The position numbers and the translations under genes were made by a program. DNA of 64,000 nt from Parelaphostrongylus tenuis (Eukaryota > Nematoda > Chromadorea > Rhabditida > Metastrongylidae): contig JAHQIW010004583.1 of NCBI GenBank assembly GCA_019055375.1, positions 1-64,000 of the forward strand. Direction: 5' to 3'. The number at the start of each line of letters is the position of its first letter. Positions within the stretch are counted from its first letter, which is position 1. Below the pieces are notes generated by a model. That model ran no database searches. It was not told the DNA's origin and saw only the letters and a program-made list of their open reading frames with translations. Below, piece after piece: positions 57,744 to 64,000 of the stretch.

Positions 57744-60588
57744 TTGTGCATGTACATTGCGATGTGCGTCACGCTGGCTGTATGGGCTTCATTGGGCCGA
57801 GCTGGCCGCCTTTGACTTGACCCAACCTCTGCCACAGCTGGTCCTTTTGTGTGCGACAGATAATCGAATACTTGGGTAACAAAACCTTTACATGTGTAAG
57901 CGCTACGATGACACATCAATGATAACACCTTGCAACAATATGATGCCAACAAAAGCTGATGTGGTATGCCCATTCAAGTAAGCAGGCACAGCGCGCTGAT
58001 GCCATGCTCATACCACTCCACGCCGAGTGCAGCGGATCAGAAATCTATGTATGTCAATAACAGACGCGCAGCAAGCAAAACATGAGGTTGGCGCAGCAAG
58101 CTATTTAACAAGTACACCTAACCTAAATTGGCACCGCAATGTCAATGAAACATCAGACGGACTTTGAGCAAGGAATGAGAACAAGACAAGAAGACTATTA
58201 ACGATGATTGCATGAACACCAGCTCCACACGAGGTTTATCAGAAACGGCCATGAGCTGCGAAACACATAAGCAATATGATACAACGAGAGCTAGACAGCT
58301 GTAGGATGCGAATTATGTAAAGGGTATTTCAAGGCAAAAATTAGGAAGCTCTAAATAACCACCACCTTCAGTGGTATACAGGATAAGACTCAAATCCTGC
58401 GTGTTGACATATGTGAGCAATGTTATTGGGGCAGGAGAGATGTAGGGCTTCTAACGGACGGAAAACGAGTAAGGTGAGCGTTTAGGTCGGAAACGTCGAA
58501 GGAGACGAATAGCGGATAAGATGGTGGAGCGGTGGGACTCATGTGTGAACGCGCAAGCGCTTGATTGAGAATAGCGATGCTAATGATGCGCAAGTTAGTA
58601 TTTGTTACATCGCAGTTACTATGCCAAAATTCTTCAATGTCTGAAGTAATACTTGCTATTCGCGTAGAGCAAATAGTCAAGATAATGAAATATCACTCAC
58701 TGCAAAAAATATTCAATGTGAATGCTGTGACTAACAATATTGGTGCTTTCATTGCGCGTAATCTCTGGAGTTATAGGCGTTTTAGTTTTTCTAAGTCAAA
58801 AAGTCCATGTTTTCTTAGCGTTCACTACTATAGGAAACAAGCAAGCCGCGTACCAATGCCTAGTGAATGTCTGCCATAAGTCACAATCAAAAACTGCGAC
58901 CATATACAACTGGAATCGAAAGCAGAGCACCATCGGGTAAAAAGTCAATAATGAAGTGAATTTCAGCGTTAAATATTCTCTTCATCCTAACCACCGCTTT
59001 ATTCGCACTACTGTTCTTCGCTTCTCTCACTCTTCACATACGACGTCGCATAACAAGAAAGCAGAATGTGGAGTGTATTCAAGACAAACCCTAATACCGA
59101 CGCTGACTACACCTTTACTATAAGATTCCTGAAAATTCCTACTTTGTGTTTTGTGGAATATCTTCGTGCCAGCTGCTCATATGTTGTCAGTTTCGAAATA
59201 CCAGGTTGTAAATGAATGGGGTATTTATGAAATTCGCAATGAAACAAAAGAATTTGTTATATTTTCACTTCTCTTATGCGATTATTTAACATTCTTGTTG
59301 TAGTAAATCCTTTTCCTGCTTGCTGGTCATAATTGCATGCATCTTTAACCCTTTGAGGACCAGCGTTAATAGGCAGCCGGCGTCGCGCTGTTGCGCCGTT
59401 GCTTGCGCGGCAGTCAGGAGGGGCGGCATACTTATGTCCGTGTATGCATGTCTGACTGTCTGCCTGATTTCCCACGAGACGCGACACCGCGATTACAGTA
59501 GCTGAGTGAGATTTGACGTTACGCGGTGAACATCAAAAATACTCTCATGGTTCCTATAGGGTTAGCACATGCGAATTGTTTCGAATCATCTAAGTATCAG
59601 TACTGTTTTCAATACAATTTTATAACGCTACCACTTAAATGTTTATTTGACTGATATTCACTAGGTGTATGGACTGCATTATAACAATATTTTCTGTAAC
59701 TTTACAGAAGTATAATAATAATCTGACTACGCCTTGTAGCGTACCTGCGTTCTGACTAAAATTCTTTTGCTCAATATTCGGAGTTGTACTGTCAAAATTT
59801 ATTAATCCGACGATGATCGGCAGAATTCTTGTGTTCTGAATAATGTCGAAATATTTGATGCTCAGACTAGTATAATAACGTTCTCATATTCCTTCTCTCG
59901 GTTCTAGCGTTCATGTGCCTTGAGATCAAATTGATCACACTGAAACAGCGGTGCGGTAGGCAGCATTCTTTGACTTTTGTCCCAAAAATACGTCCGACCA
60001 AACCAACTCAAGCCAGTCCTATGAGTGCTCCTAGCGCGCTCAACGAAATTCATTATTCTTTCACTTTTTCGTAAATGAGCCTCTCTATAACAACTGTGTT
60101 CTACATCTAGGCACAAGCCATCAGAGTCAGTCATAAACAACAATCGTGGATTTTTCCCTAATCGAAATACGTGGCTAGTCAAACCATGATCTGCTTTCGG
60201 TTTCTATGTTTACTCTCTATGCGATTTCATGTTCTGTCACCAATTTTGAGATCGTGCTTGTTTTTCATCAGCAACAGTGTACCCACATTGAATGTAATGA
60301 TAAAGATTTATAAAAAACCTCGTGTCGAATCATTAGTAGAAATGAAATATTGATCATCTATATCAATATTGAAGAAAGTCAGATTTGGAGATTTGGGGCT
60401 GACAGATGAGAAGTAATGGACTCAAAGAAGTGCTACACTCAGTACTGTACGTGAATTTAGGTCATTTGAAAAGGTCAACAACTAATAAAAAATGTTCTGC
60501 ATTATCGAATACAGTGAATGTCAAGTAAAGCCTCCTGTTTTCAGCCGCACAAGGTTACATTCGCAGACGAAGCCTTTCGAAATCTTTT
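57744..60588. other. Unassigned region right of gene B
   Basis: No gene is supported. A GC-rich patch at about 59,370-59,500 (GCCGGCGTCGCGCTGTTGCG) stands out from AT-rich DNA and resembles in composition the patch at 9.48 kb. The frames at 58,565-58,879 and 59,904-60,182 have no recognisable motif. Confidence 0.4.
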
Positions 60589-60634
60589 AGACTAGTTGTC
60601 TAAATATAACTAGACTGGTTGTCTAAATGTAACT
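60589..60634 (+). repeat. Two-copy 23-bp tandem repeat
   Basis: AGACTAGTTGTCTAAATATA plus ACT is followed directly by AGACTGGTTGTCTAAATGTA plus ACT, with two mismatches between units. It is short and has no evident role. Confidence 0.8.
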
Positions 60635-60999
60635 ATGTTCGGAATAATAAACCAATAGCATTTTACATTTTGAAAACACTCACCGATGTGTTACAAATTT
60701 TGTTAAATTTGAAACTTTAGAATGATTTCTTCAAAGAAATTTCTTGATAAATCATCATTAATGTAATCACAGAATTGTGTCCTCATTTGAATTTCAATTT
60801 TTGTCACTGACTATAGGATTTTGATTGATTATAAACTCAAATATTCATCTATCTCTTGGCTTTTAGGAAATGAGTAATCCCTTCTCCAAAAAAACTCCTT
60901 TTTTAATATTCATCTTTGATTACTTAATTTATATCAAATTTTTTCAATGCTAGTGCGAAACCATTAGAATCTACGTATTGTTTTTTCAAGATTACAATG

Positions 61000-62030
61000 A
61001 ATCATCAATTTTTATTAGTAATTTTCTGCAAAATTTATGGAGGCCTTTTCGCAGTTACAAAGTATGCCAGCGAGTACCGTAGTTGCTATGAACGGAAAAA
61101 GTACTAGGCATATGGTGAGATTTGGTTAATGTTCTTAAAGAACTGGAGTTTCACATGGGACGGTGCTAAAAACTAATTGGATGGAAGTGGTGGAATTGGC
61201 ACAGTTTCTGTGATGACGAATTATGTGAATAAATAATAGCAAATAATTTATTTATTAACCGATTACATTAATGGGAGCCCTCGACTGAGCAGTGCTGATG
61301 GCGAATGCTGTACCTATCACACAAGCCCAAACTCTCGCAGTAGAATCCAACAGAATGATTCTGCCATAGCAACGGAGACTATATTCGGTTCAATATGTCG
61401 AACGACTCTTAGCGATTATTCAGATGTAAATTATATGCTTTTATCGTCAGAAACAGATCTAAAGCCATTAAGGACCTAGAAAGATTGACACCTTTAGTGC
61501 GCCTATGGGAAAAATCGATCCAAAGACCCCGTGCAAATTTTAGGGTCATGTCTGAAACCGCGATACATGCAGCTATAGAAGACTATAGGCAAACGATAGG
61601 CAGAATGACGTCAGGTTACACATGGGAGCATAATATCATCATGTTTAACATGTTGACGAAAGTAGTAAACGAAAGTGGGTTACTGTCTTGGGATCTCAAG
61701 TTTGCAGCGCTGATAGAAGGTTAACCATTTCGCGGGGTTACTTGTCGATGATTTCCCTATGAATAAAATATTTCAGGAGTTCAGAGTTTTATAGGATGCA
61801 AAACAGTCCTTGCCCTATCGCGAAAATAGTACATATAATCTTTATGCAGCGCTCTTTCGGTTTGAATTTGCTTAGAGTTGGAGTCTTCATGTAATTCGTA
61901 AAGAAATTCACAAATATTAAAAACTCCAACAAATGCAGAAGTTGCAGAAGTTGTAAAAGTAGTAAATACATTGTGGAAAAGTTATCGCATTTGCTGGGCG
62001 AAATTCCCTTGTTCACTCATATTCACGTCC
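61000..62030 (+). repeat. Segmental duplication, right copy (distal part)
   Basis: Diverged but ordered blocks match 40.9-42.6 kb upstream of gene B; the landmark pairs are listed with the left copy. The segment at 61,430-61,725, which holds an open frame, has no clear match in the left copy. Confidence 0.6.
61485..61724 (+). CDS. Hypothetical open frame, possible exon
   Basis: The frame reads TPLVRLWEKSIQRPRANFRV, then AIHAAIEDYRQTIGRMTSGY and MLTKVVNESGLLSWDLKFAA, ending at a TAA. Only TTG is available at the upstream end, so it would have to be an exon or fragment. The amino-acid composition is protein-like (amphipathic helices, few low-complexity runs), but I recognise no family. It lies between blocks of the segmental duplication and could be a transposon-derived fragment. 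Confidence 0.3.
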   Translation: MTPLVRLWEKSIQRPRANFRVMSETAIHAAIEDYRQTIGRMTSGYTWEHNIIMFNMLTKVVNESGLLSWDLKFAALIEG

Positions 62031-63689
62031 AAAACAATTAGAGTGCAACACGATAAAGGAACGGAACTACTGGACTTAAGCAAGGATTTGCAGATTCTAA
62101 TAGTTTGAATTGTGGTTAGAAAGTTCTCTACAAGCAGAAAGCTGTAGATCTAAAGTTGAAGACGACCAATGTTTTCAGCAGGTATGACTCCCACAGCGGT
62201 CATGCTGTGGCAAAAGGTTAGAGTGCGAACGTGTACTGATTGAATTACTAGCGAATTTTTCTCGTTCGAGCAATTCACAATGATAAAAGGTGGTTCTACA
62301 CATGAAGATGTCAGCGCCACTATCTAACTGCTAGCATATATCAACTACTACAAATGTTTACAAAAGGTGTAGCTGTTTTTCAGCAGACTCTTCGTTTCCT
62401 GAAAAGTCTTGCGGTAGACTTCTGGAATTTAGCTTTTCAAATGCTTATTTCTTATCGCTGTTGTAATGTGAATTGCTAACTTTGAGAACGTAATGAATTG
62501 AGAGTTTATTCCGGTTATCCGGGCTCAATGAATATTTGACCCATGCACTGGACAACAACTTTTCACAAGAGTGTTAGTAATCAATCTAAAGCCCAAAACT
62601 CTAAGTAACGCGGTTTGTGACCGTATTCTCAAAACATTCTTATATGACGTCAATTCAAAACAAAATGAGGTTTTACATCTGCCACACAATTCAACTATTA
62701 GTTCGCTGGAAGCACGGAAAGTACATAAACGTATACAGAAAATTGTTTCGTATCACAATCGAACCTTCAATCTGTAGTTTCTCCCAAAGCGAGAAAACAA
62801 TGCTTGATTGAATAAGAAAAATCAGACTCCCTTGAGATCCGCCGAAGGGCCAATCAATCGTGGCCCTGTTGATTCCGCCGTATCTGCCCTGCACCCCTAC
62901 CACCTCCACCCTGTACAATAGTTAGAATATTCATGCTCATGTATGCAAAATAATCTTCTTCCCCTTGTTGCATTGCAGAAGAACGGTATTTCCAGAAAAA
63001 TAAGCGTAGTGTCGGATTTTTTAAAATTATACGCCATCGAGTGTTTGCTAATAGTCTCAAGAAAAAGCTCTGCCTTAAGAGAAAAGCGCGTGTGTGAGAT
63101 ACAAATGGTTTCCTTTTGTAAAGCATCGTAAGAGCTTTTAAGAACGACAACGTACAGCCCCGCCGGAGATTTAAGCTTTAGAATTATTACTTACACTCTT
63201 TTCCAAAGTTGTTGCCCAGCGAATGGGGTCGAATATTCATTTATACCCGGATAACCGAAAATTGTGGAACTGATTCATTGGTCACAAAAAAAGGTTAGTG
63301 TAATGGTGACATCATCGTTTTAGCTTTCATTAGGATGCCCAAGAAATTAGGATGTTCAGAGATACGGATTAGAAAATTACAGAAACTATTCGCAATCCTA
63401 AAGGGCGGACGATTCCAGAAAATAAGGCGAAAATCTATTTAATGAGAGAATTTGGAAACATCATCGGGGCATCTGACACTAGATCTCTACAATTTGGAGG
63501 GTGGGTACCTTGTTGTATGGTAGTCGGTTCTTTTACCTTTACATGATCATTGATGACGTCAGGAAAAGTACTTGTTTTCTCAATATGCTGTACATATGAA
63601 TTTAGCTCATTCTTCAAACCTTAAAATAAAATCAATGGATACGGATTTTCATATGGTAGAGGAGTATGAAAGAGGATTGAAAATATCTA
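62031..63689. other. Unassigned sequence inside the right duplication copy
   Basis: About 1.2 kb here has no counterpart between the matching blocks at 42.4 and 43.0 kb, so part of it is an insertion in this copy or a loss in the other. I see no transposon domain or RNA gene. Overlapping frames at 62,571-63,150 are uncalled. Confidence 0.4.
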
Positions 63690-64000
63690 AAAGTCGATAG
63701 TCTTTTCCTCGTTGTTCCTGTGACAATCAGCTTACCATACAAACAACTCACGCGAGCGCGAACCGCCTCTGTTCGGCAAAAAAAAACATGAGAACACATC
63801 AATGACCTAAGAGTGCTTGTGCGCAGTCAACACACTTCACTTTATACACCTTCCTGTTACTTTTCGTCCTAGTCCAAACAGTTTATTCCGGTCATTATGT
63901 TATCTAGTTGCGGTTCGCTTCTTCAGCTCACTACACCTCTAACATCTTCATTTTCCTTATTCCGTTCTACGCACAGTTTGGCTCATTTACTTAATGGCCA
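63690..64000 (+). repeat. Segmental duplication, right copy (gene-proximal part)
   Basis: It aligns to about 42,950-43,260 in the gene B upstream region: GTCAACACACTTCACTTTAT against GTCAACACTCTTCAGTTCTC, CAGTTTATTCCGGTCAT against CCCTTTATTCCATCGAC, and CTACACCTCTAACATCTTCA against TTACACCTCTGACATCTTCA. The alignment runs off the right edge of the window. Confidence 0.75.

Noticed and set aside
57546..57815. Glu/Arg/Gly repeat protein on the plus strand
   Set aside because: It is the same GA/GGGAGA microsatellite read in another frame.
57368..57973. The longest single open frame in the window (201 codons, minus strand)
   Set aside because: It runs through the GA microsatellite; the product is mostly Leu/Ser/Pro low-complexity sequence, and it overlaps exon 11 of gene B in antisense.
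1..64000. CRISPR arrays, phage, bacterial operons, ribosomal RNA or plasmid features
   Set aside because: No regularly spaced direct repeats, Shine-Dalgarno-led gene series, rRNA-like conserved blocks or phage genes were seen; the splice structure and transposons are eukaryotic.

Overview
The window looks like nuclear DNA of a nematode, most likely a clade V (strongylid, hookworm-like) parasite. This rests on an AT-rich background, exons separated by 57-62-base introns, splice acceptors placed directly before start codons, and fragments of Penelope-like, RTE-like, mariner and piggyBac elements. There are no bacterial operons, and most long open frames are noise or pieces of transposons.

The window's real content is two complete, spliced genes for secreted histidine acid phosphatases (branch 2 of the histidine phosphatase superfamily), both on the + strand. 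Gene A has eleven exons from 13,379 to 31,684 (about 397 aa). Gene B has eleven exons from 44,397 to 57,522 (about 399 aa). Exons 1-10 match in length one for one, every intron is in phase 0, and the two 363-residue cores are about 75% identical by hand count. Both carry a signal peptide, the RHGxRxP loop, a second active-site arginine and the HD pair. The short open frames scattered through these regions are mostly single exons running into introns, so an ORF-only reading would miss both genes.

Layout. 1-13 kb: transposon graveyard with a head-to-head palindrome of Penelope-like 3' ends (2.8-4.1 kb), a longer decayed Penelope-like element with RT and GIY-YIG remnants (5.9-8.0 kb), a tRNA-like foldback repeat (8.0-8.3 kb) and a broken piggyBac transposase (10.1-11.0 kb). 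13.4-31.7 kb: gene A, whose long introns hold a mariner fragment, foldback repeats and an RTE-like LINE. 31.7-44.4 kb: intergenic, with a 1.1-kb inverted-unit repeat present twice (33.8-35.0 and 37.9-39.0 kb). 44.4-57.5 kb: gene B, with foldback repeats and a second mariner fragment in its introns. 57.5-64 kb: a GA microsatellite, unassigned sequence, then a divergent second copy of gene B's upstream region (61-64 kb).

That upstream copy suggests a third phosphatase gene just beyond the right edge, making this a tandem array of probably secreted digestive or lysosomal phosphatases. I found no clearly novel enzymatic system. The least explained items are the foldback families (one with tRNA T-arm-like interiors), the inverted-unit repeats, and a few unassigned ORFs.
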